17,931 nucleotides of DNA from Endomicrobium sp. (GCA_031273645.1 JAISRM010000170.1:1-17931), one strand, 5' to 3'; shown: positions 7,211-14,860, counted from the first letter of the stretch. The notes: generated from the sequence alone by a model not told the origin. Made by a program: numbers and translations.

Positions 7211-7915
7211 ATGATTGAAGGCAAGATTGTTATAGTTGACGATGAGGAAAATATAAGAAGTCTCGTCAAAGATCTTCTTGAAGCCAATAATTTTAAGGCT
7301 ATAGCCTGTCAGGATACGGAGGAAGGCTATAAGCGCATTTTAAAATCCCAGCCGGAACTTGCAATTCTCGACGTTAAAATGCCGCAAATAGGCGGCATTG
7401 AACTTTGCCGTCTTTTAAGGGAAACCCCCGAAACAAAAAACCTTCCGATAATACTGCTTACCGTCGAATCTACGGAAACCGATAAAGTAATAGGTTTTGG
7501 CGTAGGCGCCGACGATTATATAACGAAACCTTTCAGCAATAAAGAGCTTATTGCGCGAGTGCGCTCTCTTCTAAGAAGGAGCGGCAGAAAAGATGAAAGC
7601 AATGTTCTTGAATCCTGCGGTCTTGTGATGAACCTTGATTCAAGAACCGTTTTTTTAAATAAAAAAGAAATAGTTTTAAGACCGAAAGAATTCGATCTTT
7701 TGCATACTTTTTTGCTTAAGCCCGATTTTGTTTTAAACAGAGATTATATACTTGAAAATATTTTTGACTATAATATAGCCGTTACCACGCGCACTATAGA
7801 CACTCATATAAAAAATCTTAGACAGGCTCTTGGGCCGTGGGGAAAGAAAATTGAAACAGTATTCGGCAGAGGATTTAAATTTGTGCCTTCGCAAAAAACA
7901 AACTCAAAGAAGTAA
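7211..7915 (+). CDS. OmpR/PhoB-family response regulator
   Basis: This 234-residue DNA-binding regulator has REC at about 4-120, with DDE at 10-12, phospho-acceptor Asp54 (LDVKMP), Thr84 and Lys106 (TKPF). A winged helix (about 135-226) contains LRPKEFDLL, the recognition region TTRTIDTHIKNLR (192-204) and the wing motif TVFGRGFKF. The start is placed at ATG 7211 because GAGGG at 7201-7205 sits 5 nt upstream and the REC domain begins at once. A GTG at 7199 is in frame and would add four residues, but lacks a good ribosome site. It is the likely DNA-binding partner of the upstream kinase, which could also phosphorylate the GGDDF regulator. Confidence 0.93.
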   Translation: MIEGKIVIVDDEENIRSLVKDLLEANNFKAIACQDTEEGYKRILKSQPELAILDVKMPQIGGIELCRLLRETPETKNLPIILLTVESTETDKVIGFGVGADDYITKPFSNKELIARVRSLLRRSGRKDESNVLESCGLVMNLDSRTVFLNKKEIVLRPKEFDLLHTFLLKPDFVLNRDYILENIFDYNIAVTTRTIDTHIKNLRQALGPWGKKIETVFGRGFKFVPSQKTNSKK

Positions 7916-8648
7916 CGGACAGATTCTTTCTTTGCGCGATTTGAAAGAATACGATTCTTTTGTAATCAATGTCGCAAAAAAGTACAAGGCTCTTTTTCCG
8001 GCGTTTGACATTGAAGATCTTATTGAAGAAGGGCGTATAGGATTATTGGAAGCCTCTTTAAAGTACAGAAATGATAAAAACGCTTCATTTTCAACTTATG
8101 CGTGGTTTTGGATAATAAAGAAAATTCAAAGTTACGTTTCAAGAAATTCAGGGGTTTTAAGAATCCCCGATAAAGAGAGGCAGATTTTTTCTGCGATAAA
8201 AAAGCTTATTGAAACGCAGGCTAAAAATGGAGTTTACCCCGACATAAAAAAAGTGTCGGAAATTTTAAATATAAAAGTTTCAAAGGCGTCTGACACTTTG
8301 TTTTCCGGCGGCAACGCTTTAAACGTTTTTTCTCTGGATAAAGAAATTGATCCGGGTTCCGATTCGGGTTCGTTTGCGCAGATAATTGAAGATAAATCCG
8401 AAAAAGACGCGTTGTCAAGCGTAGTTTATGCGCGTAAGTCGGAGTTTTTTAACGCGATGTTTTCAAAACTTTCCAAAGACGAAAGAAACGTCGTTTCTTT
8501 AAGATACTGCATCGGCGGCCGCTCGGACAAAAGAGTATCCTATAAAACGATATCCGAGAAAATGAATATTCCGGTTTCAAAAGTCAAAAATCTTGAAGCC
8601 TGCGCTTTATTAAAACTAAAAGCCTTTGCAAAGGATATAGATGAGTAA
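7881..8648 (+). CDS. Sigma70-family RNA polymerase sigma factor
   Basis: The product has region 2 (DIEDLIEEGRIGLLEA, then FSTYAWFWIIKKIQSYVSRN, the -10 recognition helix), a region-3-like linker starting with RIPDKER, and region 4 (LSKDERNVVSLRY then SYKTISEKMNIPVSKVKNLE, a helix-turn-helix). It lacks region 1.1 and is shorter than RpoD, so it is an alternative factor, probably group 3. TTG 7881 is chosen because AGAGGA at 7868-7873 lies 7 nt upstream; an earlier in-frame TTG at 7830 has no ribosome site. It overlaps the regulator gene by 35 nt and the next gene by 8 nt, which implies coupled translation. No anti-sigma gene is adjacent; control may come from the two-component system. Confidence 0.87.
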   Translation: MCLRKKQTQRSNGQILSLRDLKEYDSFVINVAKKYKALFPAFDIEDLIEEGRIGLLEASLKYRNDKNASFSTYAWFWIIKKIQSYVSRNSGVLRIPDKERQIFSAIKKLIETQAKNGVYPDIKKVSEILNIKVSKASDTLFSGGNALNVFSLDKEIDPGSDSGSFAQIIEDKSEKDALSSVVYARKSEFFNAMFSKLSKDERNVVSLRYCIGGRSDKRVSYKTISEKMNIPVSKVKNLEACALLKLKAFAKDIDE

Positions 8649-10791
8649 AAGGATTATTGCGTTATTTTTGTCGGTTTTTGCGGTTTTCGGCTTTGCCGGA
8701 GATATTTTTGCCGACGCGGGAGAGTCAGCCGGACAGATATTTTTATATAATCCCGATCCCGTAAGCGCAGCTATGGGAGACGCCGGCGCGGCTCTTTATT
8801 CAAATAAAGCATCCGGAGCGATTTTAAACCCTGCCTCTACAATGAATACCTACAGACCCGTGCTTTCTGCAAGCAATTCTTCTCTTTTTTCTTCGATACA
8901 ATATAATTATGCAGGCGCGCAGTTTCCGACCAACATAGGAAACTTCGGTTTGGCCGTAATGTATGCCGGATATACGGACATGCAGTATTTTAATAATTCC
9001 GGCCAGTCGGTAAACATGGACTCTACAAACGATATGGCTTTTATAATCAACTATTCGGTGCCTATTAAAAAATCAGTTCCTGTGGAGTCCGCATACGGCG
9101 GCATAGGCGTAAATATTAAAGTTTTAAGGTCTGCTCTGGGCAATTATACGACGGAAGCTTTCGCTATGGATTTCGGCGCTATTATGACTATACCCAATAT
9201 GGAAAATTTTACATTCGCCATGGCTTATAAAAACTTCGGTTCGGATCTTAAATTCGTCGCTGAACCGGCTCCGCTTCCGCAGATTTTTACGATGGGGCTT
9301 GGTTACCGCGAAGACGATTTTTACAATTTGAAAGTCGCTTTAGATTTTAATTCGCAAAGCAATTCCGGAAATTTCTTTTCGGTCGGAGCTTCCGTAACTC
9401 CGATATATTTTCTTTCTTTCAGAGGCGGCATAAAACTTTCGGACGAATCGCTTAATGCCGACTTGCGCTTGGGAATCGGTTTTGAATTTCAGAGCCTGTC
9501 GTTTGACTATTCCTATACTCCTTCGCAATATCTAAACGGAACGCATAATTTTAATTTAAGCTATGCGATAGGCAGTTTTTCCGATCAGAGAGCAGCTTAC
9601 GATTATTATCTGATGAATCATTTCAGAGAAGGCGTCGAATTTTATACAAAGAAAGATTTTGTATCCGCGCGCAGAAAATTCGACGAAATTCTTTCCGTTT
9701 ATCCTGAACACAGGCCTTCTCAGAGGCATTTGCAGAAAATAATAGACGAACTTGCGGGAATAGACGCTTATAATGCAAGAAGAGTAAGCGGTTATATGAA
9801 AAAAGCCGATAATGCGATAAATAAAGGCGATGCAGCCACAGCGTCAAAATATTTCAGAATGGTGCTTGAGTTTGATCCTGAAAATACTTTTGCAAAAGAC
9901 GGGCTTGACAACGTTGACGAATATACAAGGAAAGCTTCCATAGAAAGAGACAGAATGAAAAACAAAGACAGAATAGAATATTTGTGGGCGCGCTCGGAAA
10001 ACTTTTACAGACAGGGAGAGCTTGTCCGCGCTAAAGAATCGCTTAATTTCATACTTGACATAGATCCCGAAAACCAGTCGGCAAAAGACGGGATAGTAAA
10101 CATCGACAACGCTCTTGCAAAAATCCACATTGATAAAGTAAACGAAATGTACAGTCAGGCGATGGATTTATACAATCAGGGCAAATTTCAGGAAGCTATC
10201 AGATATTTTGAAGCTATCGTCATAGCCGCGCCGCACCGCAGAGACGCTCAGGATTTAATTTCAAAAGCGGAAAAGAATATTCAGGAAATAGCGGAGTACG
10301 AAAGACAAAAGAAAGTTGAAGCGGCGCAAGAAAAGGTAAGGGGAGAACTTTACAGAATGTTTGAAACCGCTTTGAAATATTACGAAAAAAACAATCTTGC
10401 CCAGGCCGTAGTTTATTTTAGAAGAAGCAAAGAGCTTGCCGACAAATACGAATTTGACGATTATTCAAAGAATGCCCAAAACTACGTAACCAAAATCAGC
10501 TACGATCTTTCGGAATCTCATTATAGAAAAGGTTTTGAACTCGTAAGAAACAATAAATTTGAAGCGGCCGCAAGGGAATATAAAACGGCTTTGTCGTATA
10601 ATCCGTCAAACACTTCCGCATCTTTTGAATACGAAAGAGTCGGAAAAGAACTTGCGCAAAAGTATTATGAAGAAGGCATGTCTTATTACAGCAAAAGCGA
10701 TTTTGATAAAGCAAGAGGCTCTTTAAAGAAAGCCTTAGAGTACGATCCGAAAAAAACCGAAGCAAAAAGAGCGCTTGAAAGGCTTCAATAA
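8641..10791 (+). CDS. PorV-like outer-membrane barrel fused to TPR repeats
   Basis: The 716-residue protein has a signal peptide (about 1-25, ending near FADA). A barrel domain (to about residue 315) opens with DPVSAAMGDAGAALYSNKASG and NPAS, the N-terminal signature of PorV/PorQ/FadL-like barrels (typically GARxxGMGGAxxAxxDDA, WNPA). From about residue 320 to the end it is alpha-helical with several tetratricopeptide units, such as FREGVEFYTKKDFVSARRKF, YSQAMDLYNQGKFQEAIRYF and YYEEGMSYYSKSDFDKARGSL. The barrel would sit in the outer membrane with TPRs in the periplasm, a docking arrangement. AAAGGA lies before ATG 8641, which overlaps the sigma factor stop. The barrel call rests on motif recall; the TPRs are clear. 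Confidence 0.83.
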   Translation: MSKRIIALFLSVFAVFGFAGDIFADAGESAGQIFLYNPDPVSAAMGDAGAALYSNKASGAILNPASTMNTYRPVLSASNSSLFSSIQYNYAGAQFPTNIGNFGLAVMYAGYTDMQYFNNSGQSVNMDSTNDMAFIINYSVPIKKSVPVESAYGGIGVNIKVLRSALGNYTTEAFAMDFGAIMTIPNMENFTFAMAYKNFGSDLKFVAEPAPLPQIFTMGLGYREDDFYNLKVALDFNSQSNSGNFFSVGASVTPIYFLSFRGGIKLSDESLNADLRLGIGFEFQSLSFDYSYTPSQYLNGTHNFNLSYAIGSFSDQRAAYDYYLMNHFREGVEFYTKKDFVSARRKFDEILSVYPEHRPSQRHLQKIIDELAGIDAYNARRVSGYMKKADNAINKGDAATASKYFRMVLEFDPENTFAKDGLDNVDEYTRKASIERDRMKNKDRIEYLWARSENFYRQGELVRAKESLNFILDIDPENQSAKDGIVNIDNALAKIHIDKVNEMYSQAMDLYNQGKFQEAIRYFEAIVIAAPHRRDAQDLISKAEKNIQEIAEYERQKKVEAAQEKVRGELYRMFETALKYYEKNNLAQAVVYFRRSKELADKYEFDDYSKNAQNYVTKISYDLSESHYRKGFELVRNNKFEAAAREYKTALSYNPSNTSASFEYERVGKELAQKYYEEGMSYYSKSDFDKARGSLKKALEYDPKKTEAKRALERLQ

Positions 10792-10806
10792 AAATAAGAT
10801 TTAATC

Positions 10807-10851
10807 TGCGCAAATTTGCGCAAAAGCAATTTTTGGCAGTCAATGCCAAAA
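10807..10851 (+). promoter_or_regulatory. Two stem-loops upstream of the FlgD-like gene
   Basis: A 16-bp perfect palindrome, TGCGCAAATTTGCGCA, lies at 10807-10822. TTTTGGCA (10831-10838) pairs with TGCCAAAA (10844-10851) around a 5-nt loop. The second stem ends 2-3 nt before the GGAAGGTGA ribosome site of the next gene. They could be an operator, an mRNA processing or stability structure, or a translational control element. There is no U-tract of terminator type. Confidence 0.5.
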
Positions 10852-10869
10852 CCGGAAGGTGAAAGCAAA

Positions 10870-11217
10870 ATGTTAAAAAAATTAATTCTGTCGTTTGTAT
10901 TTGCCGCCGCAGCCGCTTTGCAGGCTTATGCCGTTAAAGTTTATCCTAATCCGTGGATACCGGCGGATATGTCCGGCACGCAGGGATCTTATTCTGAAAA
11001 CGGGCAGATAAAATTTGACGGAGTGCCGGTTTCCGGAGGCACGATAATAATATATAACGTGTCCGGAGAGCTTGTGCGCAAACTTAATTGGAACTCGATG
11101 ACTCTCGTAAGGTGGGACGGCAAAAACGAGAGAGGCGAATATGTGGCAAGCGGAACATATATATGGGTGATGACTGCCGGCGGCCGCGAAACCGGAAAAA
11201 TAGCCGTAATAAGATAA
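10870..11217 (+). CDS. Small exported protein with FlgD/T9SS-CTD-like domain
   Basis: The start is ATG 10870, because GGAAGGTGA at 10854-10862 is a good ribosome site and a signal peptide begins there (MLKKLILSFVFAAAAALQAYA, about 21 residues). An in-frame ATG at 10816 would put 18 odd residues before the signal. The mature part of about 94 residues has the hallmarks of the FlgD Ig-like / type IX sorting fold: VYPNPW at its start, GGTIIIYNVSGELVRKL, WDGKNERGEYVASGTYIW and a final GKIAVIR strand. In other proteins this domain is a C-terminal appendage; here it stands alone. It ends the operon behind the PorV-like gene, hinting at surface secretion or assembly. Confidence 0.78.
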   Translation: MLKKLILSFVFAAAAALQAYAVKVYPNPWIPADMSGTQGSYSENGQIKFDGVPVSGGTIIIYNVSGELVRKLNWNSMTLVRWDGKNERGEYVASGTYIWVMTAGGRETGKIAVIR

Positions 11218-11231
11218 ATGTTAACATATGC

Positions 11232-11248
11232 CCCGCAGCATCTGCGGG
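11232..11248 (+). terminator. Hairpin after the operon end, weak terminator candidate
   Basis: CCCGCAG (11232-11238) pairs with CTGCGGG (11242-11248) across a 3-nt loop, 14 nt after the stop of the FlgD-like gene. The T-content after it is low, so it may be a transcript-end stabiliser rather than a classical terminator. Confidence 0.5.
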
Positions 11249-11292
11249 CAACAACTTAAGTCTGTTTACAGCCTTTGGCCGTTTTATAAAAA

Positions 11293-11607
11293 CAGACGCA
11301 GTCTGAAAAGCAATAATGTTAGAAAATATATTAATATTAAAAATGGATTCCCGTTTTCACTGGAATGACAGACCCTGTAAAAACGATTGACGCAAACAGA
11401 CGCTGTCTGTGTTTTAGCTTGTCATTGCCGCGAAAGCGGGACAGACTTCGTCTGTTTTATGGGATTGGCAGCCAGTGTCTGTTTTGTTTGTGTCCGTTTT
11501 GTCATTCCCATGTTTTTAATATTTTTTCTTCCTTAGCAGCCTGTGCCCGAATGTTTCTATCGGGTGGGAATCCATGTTTATTAAAAAATTCTGTCAGACG
11601 AAGTCTG
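11293..11607. repeat. Cluster of CAGAC-N3-GTCTG palindromes
   Basis: Four exact copies of the palindrome CAGAC-NNN-GTCTG occur at 11293-11305 (GCA), 11397-11409 (GCT), 11442-11454 (TTC) and 11595-11607 (GAA). Several are flanked by AAA and TTT. Degenerate or half copies are at 11260-11267 and 11473-11481. The spacer bases differ while the arms do not. They lie in a 552-nt stretch (11218-11769) without a convincing gene. They could be regulator-binding sites, small cruciforms or a repeat family. Confidence 0.7.
11347..11571. repeat. REP/dRS3-like dispersed repeat units
   Basis: Three units with the ATTCCC...GGGAAT theme interleave with the palindromes. The first is ATTCCC-N8-TGGAAT at 11347-11366. 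The second is TCATTGCCGCGAAAGCGGG near 11422-11440, with the stem CCGC-GAAA-GCGG at 11428-11439. The third is ATTCCC at 11504-11509 and GGGAAT at 11566-11571, enclosing the hairpin CCCGA...TCGGG (11546-11564). The theme resembles Neisseria dRS3 (ATTCCC-N8-GGGAAT), but no relationship is shown. Non-coding, probably dispersed in the genome. Confidence 0.55.
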
Positions 11608-11710
11608 TTTACATCTCGTTTTTAAAAGAAAATAGGAATAAAAAAATATAAAACAAAAAGCAGTTGACCGCTTAAAACAATCGACCCGTGAAAACTGGCA
11701 AAAAACGGGA

Positions 11711-11739
11711 TTTTCAAAGAAATCAAAATATGTTATAAT
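11711..11739 (+). promoter_or_regulatory. Extended -10 promoter for the REC-GAF operon
   Basis: TATAAT at 11734-11739 is an exact -10 preceded by TG at 11731-11732 (extended -10). A 17-nt spacer separates it from TTTTCA (11711-11716), four of six matches to the -35 consensus. Transcription would start about 25 nt before ATG 11770, where ACGGAGA serves as ribosome site. Confidence 0.72.
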
Positions 11740-11769
11740 GACGACGTAATTAAATATTACGGAGACAAA

Positions 11770-12843
11770 ATGGTTGCGCAAAACGGAAGAATATTAATAG
11801 TAGATGACGAACAAGGCATAAGAGAACTGCTTGTAAGCGAGTTTTTAAAGTTTGGATACGAAGTTTGTTCGGTAATAAACGGAGAAGAAGCTATTTCAAA
11901 ACTTCAATCCGAAAAATTTGACGTCGTAATAACCGATATGAAAATGCCTGAAATAGACGGCATTGACGTTCTTAAATACGTCAAAGAAAATTCTCTTAAC
12001 TGCGAAGTTATAATAATTACGGGATATGCGACGGTTGAAACCGCTCTTGAAGCAATGCGCTGCGGAGCTTACGATTTTATACAAAAGCCTTTTAATATAG
12101 ACGAGCTTGCGGCTCTTGTTGAAAAGGCGCTTGAAAAATCGGAGCTTAAAGTGCTTGCCGCTCTTTATGAAAGCGCCAACGCCGTTTTTTCAAAACTCAG
12201 GCTTGAAGAACTTTTTCCGGTGATGATATCTCTTATAAAAAAGATTACTTATTCAAACGAAGCTTCGCTGTTTCTTTTAGACAACAACAATCAGCTTTAT
12301 CTGGCTTCATCTTCTCCTTCAAGATACGGCTCGCAAAAAAAAGAACTTGAAAATCTTGCCGCAAGAATATACGAATCAGACGAAAAAAGAAACGAACCTC
12401 TGTTTTTTGACTCTTCAAACGTTCCTCACTGGATTTCCGGCGCAATACCTGCTGAAAGCGAAATAAAATCGTTTATGTTTTGCCCCGTTACTTTAAACAA
12501 TAAAGCTATGGGCTGCCTTTTTTTGACCAAACTTTCAGATTCAAAATCTTACGTCAAATCAGATTTGAAAAACGCGTCGATATTTGTGCTGCAGATGGCG
12601 CAGGCAGTCGAAAACGCAAAGCTCTATGAAAAACTTGAAATAAAAATTTCCGAACTTGAAGAATCCAAAAAGGAAGTTATATCAAAAACTATTAAAAATG
12701 CAGAACTCTGCAATACTGCCGCTTTTATAGTCGAGAAAGCCAAATGCGCAGAAAACGCAGACATTCCTCAATATGTGGCGGATATAATCAAAGAGATCAA
12801 AGACAAAGCCGGAGAGTGCATAGAAGATCGTTGTGAAAAGTAA
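11770..12843 (+). CDS. Response regulator with GAF domain and no DNA-binding output
   Basis: This 357-residue protein starts with a REC domain (about 5-122): DDE at 12-14, phospho-acceptor Asp56 (ITDMKMP), Thr84 and Lys106 (QKPF). This is the style of NtrC-type receivers. A GAF-like domain follows (about 130-285), with SLFLLDNNNQLYLAS and FCPVTLNNKAMGCLFL, typical of ligand-sensing GAF folds. A coiled coil (about 283-305) and a Cys/Lys-rich helical tail end the protein. There is no helix-turn-helix, AAA+, GGDEF or HD-GYP domain, so it probably acts by protein contact. No kinase is adjacent. It has its own promoter, and its last base is shared with the rlmD ATG. The downstream genes concern RNA and DNA. 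Confidence 0.85.
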   Translation: MVAQNGRILIVDDEQGIRELLVSEFLKFGYEVCSVINGEEAISKLQSEKFDVVITDMKMPEIDGIDVLKYVKENSLNCEVIIITGYATVETALEAMRCGAYDFIQKPFNIDELAALVEKALEKSELKVLAALYESANAVFSKLRLEELFPVMISLIKKITYSNEASLFLLDNNNQLYLASSSPSRYGSQKKELENLAARIYESDEKRNEPLFFDSSNVPHWISGAIPAESEIKSFMFCPVTLNNKAMGCLFLTKLSDSKSYVKSDLKNASIFVLQMAQAVENAKLYEKLEIKISELEESKKEVISKTIKNAELCNTAAFIVEKAKCAENADIPQYVADIIKEIKDKAGECIEDRCEK

Positions 12844-14219
12844 TGAGCGGGTCCGGCTATAACATGTCTTTGAAAAATCAAATTATCAGCGTAACAGCCG
12901 AAAAAATAGTGTTTCCCGGGCGTTCTCTTTGCAGATGTTCCGACGGAGTCGCTTTATTTACCGAAGGGCTTTTGCCCGGAGAATCGGCCGACGTGCTTGT
13001 TATAAAAGATAAAAAATCTTTTAGAGAAGGCTTGTTAAAAAAGATAACGCGCCCTTGCGCGCAGCGCATAGAACCGCTGTGTCCCTCTTTTGGCAGATGC
13101 GGCGGATGCACTTTTCAAAACGCCGATTATACAAATCAAATAAAGTATAAAGCCGGATATATAAGCGAACTTTTGGCTTTTACCGCAGCGCCTGCGTCAG
13201 ATATTTTGCAAAGTCCGGACGTGTGGAATTATAGAAATAAAATGGAGTTCAGTTTTTTTGACAACGGCGGACAAACGGATCTCGGGCTTCACTGCAGGGG
13301 AAGTTTTAACAGGTACGTTTCAGTTCCTCCCTGCTTTATAGCAGACGGCGATTTTGTAAAAGCCGCCGCGATTGTAAAAAATTTTGCAAATAAAAAAGGA
13401 TTGCCGGCTTACGACAATAAAACGCATGAAGGTTTTTTCAGGCATCTCGTTTTAAGAAAAGCGCAAAACAATGGGCAGTTCCTCGTCAATATAGTAACGA
13501 ATGCGGCTGATTTTCATAAAGAAGAGTTTAACTCTCTTGTAGAAGAGCTTTCGGAATTTGCCGACAGCATATGCTGGACTCAAAACGCAAGAGTTTCCGA
13601 CGCCGTAGCGGCCGATTCTTTTTGCGTTCTGCGCGGCAAAGAAAGCATTCTTGAAAAGCTTAATGTCGGCGGGAAAGATTATTTTTTTAATATTTCCGCG
13701 TTTTCTTTTTTTCAGACAAATTCAAAAGGCGCGCAAATTCTTTATAATGAAATTTTAAAGCTTTTAGATCCTTCAAAAGACGACGTTCTTGTCGATTTGT
13801 ACTGCGGAACAGGAACTATAGGCATATCTCTTGCCCACAAAGTTAAAGAGGTAATAGGCATTGAGCAAATTCAACAGGCCGTTGAAAACGCTAAAGAAAA
13901 CGCCTTGTTAAATAATGTCTCAAACGCTTCGTTTTTTGCCTTAACTGCTGAAAAATGGGTTTTGCAAAACGGCGGCAAACGTTTTGACGCCGTCGTGGCT
14001 GATCCGCCGAGAAGCGGTCTTACTTCGGGCGTAATAAAATTTTTAACCGGATGCGGAGCAAAAAAAATAGTTTACGTTTCGTGCAACCCTTCGACTCTTG
14101 CAAGAGATTTGGCTTTGATAATACAAGACGGTCAATATAAAATAAAAGCCGTGACCCCGGTGGATATGTTTCCTCAGACTTATCACATTGAAGCCGCGGT
14201 TTTGCTTGAAAAGAACTAA
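12843..14219 (+). CDS. rlmD: 23S rRNA (uracil-C5)-methyltransferase, RlmD/RumA type
   Basis: The 458-residue enzyme transfers a methyl group from SAM to C5 of a uridine in 23S rRNA. An N-terminal TRAM domain (about 12-70) is followed by Fe-S cysteines Cys80, Cys86, Cys89 (CPSFGRCGGC) and probably Cys164, the RumA arrangement. The methyltransferase core shows FFQTN, the SAM loop DLYCGTGTIGI, DPPRSGL, and the catalytic Cys414 in VSCNPSTLARDL. ATG 12843 overlaps the previous stop (TAATG); ATG 12864, just before the TRAM domain, is an alternative start. The family also includes TrmA and RlmC, so the target base (U1939 against U747 or tRNA U54) is not certain; the TRAM plus cluster favours RlmD. 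Confidence 0.92.
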   Translation: MSGSGYNMSLKNQIISVTAEKIVFPGRSLCRCSDGVALFTEGLLPGESADVLVIKDKKSFREGLLKKITRPCAQRIEPLCPSFGRCGGCTFQNADYTNQIKYKAGYISELLAFTAAPASDILQSPDVWNYRNKMEFSFFDNGGQTDLGLHCRGSFNRYVSVPPCFIADGDFVKAAAIVKNFANKKGLPAYDNKTHEGFFRHLVLRKAQNNGQFLVNIVTNAADFHKEEFNSLVEELSEFADSICWTQNARVSDAVAADSFCVLRGKESILEKLNVGGKDYFFNISAFSFFQTNSKGAQILYNEILKLLDPSKDDVLVDLYCGTGTIGISLAHKVKEVIGIEQIQQAVENAKENALLNNVSNASFFALTAEKWVLQNGGKRFDAVVADPPRSGLTSGVIKFLTGCGAKKIVYVSCNPSTLARDLALIIQDGQYKIKAVTPVDMFPQTYHIEAAVLLEKN

Positions 14220-14234
14220 AAAGGAGAGCGGTTT

Positions 14235-14444
14235 ATGGCAACGGAGATAAAGTTTGAAATAGTAAAGGCAATAGGAGTGCTTTCTGAATCGGCTAAAGGC
14301 TGGAAAAAAGAGATAAATCTTGTTAAGTGGAACGACCGCGATCCGAAATACGATATACGCGACTGGTCGCCAGAACACGATAAAATGGGCAAAGGCGTAA
14401 CCCTTACCGAAGAAGAAGCAAAAAAATTAAAAGAGCTTTTATAA
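14235..14444 (+). CDS. PC4/YdbC-type single-stranded DNA-binding protein
   Basis: This 69-residue protein matches the bacterial YdbC group of the PC4 (transcriptional coactivator p15) fold: GWKKEINLVKWN (22-33), DPKYDIRDWSP (36-46) and MGKGVTLTEEEAKKL at the end. Family members form small dimers that bind single-stranded DNA through the beta sheet. The ribosome site AAGGAGA lies before ATG 14235. It lies 15 nt after rlmD in the same operon and is followed by terminator hairpins. Its role in the operon is unknown; nucleic acid binding links it loosely with the methyltransferase. Confidence 0.88.
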   Translation: MATEIKFEIVKAIGVLSESAKGWKKEINLVKWNDRDPKYDIRDWSPEHDKMGKGVTLTEEEAKKLKELL

Positions 14445-14464
14445 ATTTTAAAATCGCAGCATTG

Positions 14465-14503
14465 ACCAAAAGCCGAAATAGAATTCTTCTTTCGGCTTTT
14501 GGT
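14465..14503 (+). terminator. 14-bp hairpin after the PC4-like gene
   Basis: Bases 14465-14478 pair perfectly with 14490-14503 across an 11-nt loop. T residues lie within the right arm rather than after it. It is 20 nt after the stop of the PC4-like gene and is likely part of the transcript end, together with the stronger hairpin 40 nt further on. Confidence 0.65.
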
Positions 14504-14543
14504 GTATTAATAATACTTAATACTGCATAAAATCCATTATTAA

Positions 14544-14600
14544 AAAACCCGAAAAACATAGCTATATCAGCATAGTTATGTTTTTCGGGTTTTCATTTTT
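14544..14600 (+). terminator. Strong intrinsic terminator, 22-bp stem and T-run
   Basis: Arms 14544-14565 and 14572-14593 form 22 pairs, one of them G-T, around a 6-nt loop. The left arm is rich in A and CCCG, the right arm ends CGGGTTTT, and CATTTTTTT follows. This is a textbook rho-independent terminator. It ends the REC-GAF/rlmD/PC4 operon and isolates it from the spacer and giant gene downstream. Confidence 0.9.
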
Positions 14601-14692
14601 TTGGCTTTTTTCAAAAAATCCGTCATAATACTTTTTACAATAATTTCACAATAATTTTTCAAGTATTTTATTATTTTCTCTATATATAAATA

Positions 14693-14860
14693 TATAATAT
14701 ATGCAACTCAAATAAACTAATTGCGCTATATTATTTTAGCGCGCAAAAAAACTATCGCATTTTATTGTTATTAGGTTAGAATATTGCTATGATTTACAAC
14801 TGCTTAAACCACTATTTGAAAATTTCAGCAGCAACCGGCGTTTGCGCCGGGTTTTCTTTT
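14693..14860 (+). ncRNA. Candidate small RNA or leader with GC-rich terminator-like hairpin
   Basis: TATAAT at 14693-14698 lies in a very AT-rich stretch; its -35 is poor. Downstream, GCGCTA (14723-14728) pairs with TAGCGC (14737-14742). CCGGCG (14835-14840) pairs with CGCCGG (14845-14850) across TTTG, followed directly by GTTTTCTTTT, a standard intrinsic terminator form. A transcript of about 150 nt would result. It overlaps the start of the 50-codon frame 14789-14941, so the two readings compete. Confidence 0.35.

Noticed and set aside
7830..7880. Upstream TTG start for the sigma factor
   Set aside because: It would add 17 residues not resembling sigma sequence, has no ribosome site and lies deeper in the regulator gene than TTG 7881.
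10496..10849. 117-codon minus-strand frame
   Set aside because: It is a shadow of the TPR-coding region and gap on the opposite strand, with Leu/Phe/Arg-rich composition typical of antisense of Lys/Glu-rich helices.
11365..11625. 86-codon + frame in the repeat island
   Set aside because: It runs through the palindromes and dRS3-like units, has Cys/Arg/Leu-rich low-quality composition and no ribosome site.
14043..14378. 111-codon minus-strand frame
   Set aside because: It lies across the 3' end of the RlmD gene and the PC4-like gene, both well supported on the + strand; its product matches nothing known to me.
14789..14860. Riboswitch of a known class before the giant gene
   Set aside because: I could not match the conserved cores I know (for example the c-di-GMP class) to the sequence; only generic stems are visible.
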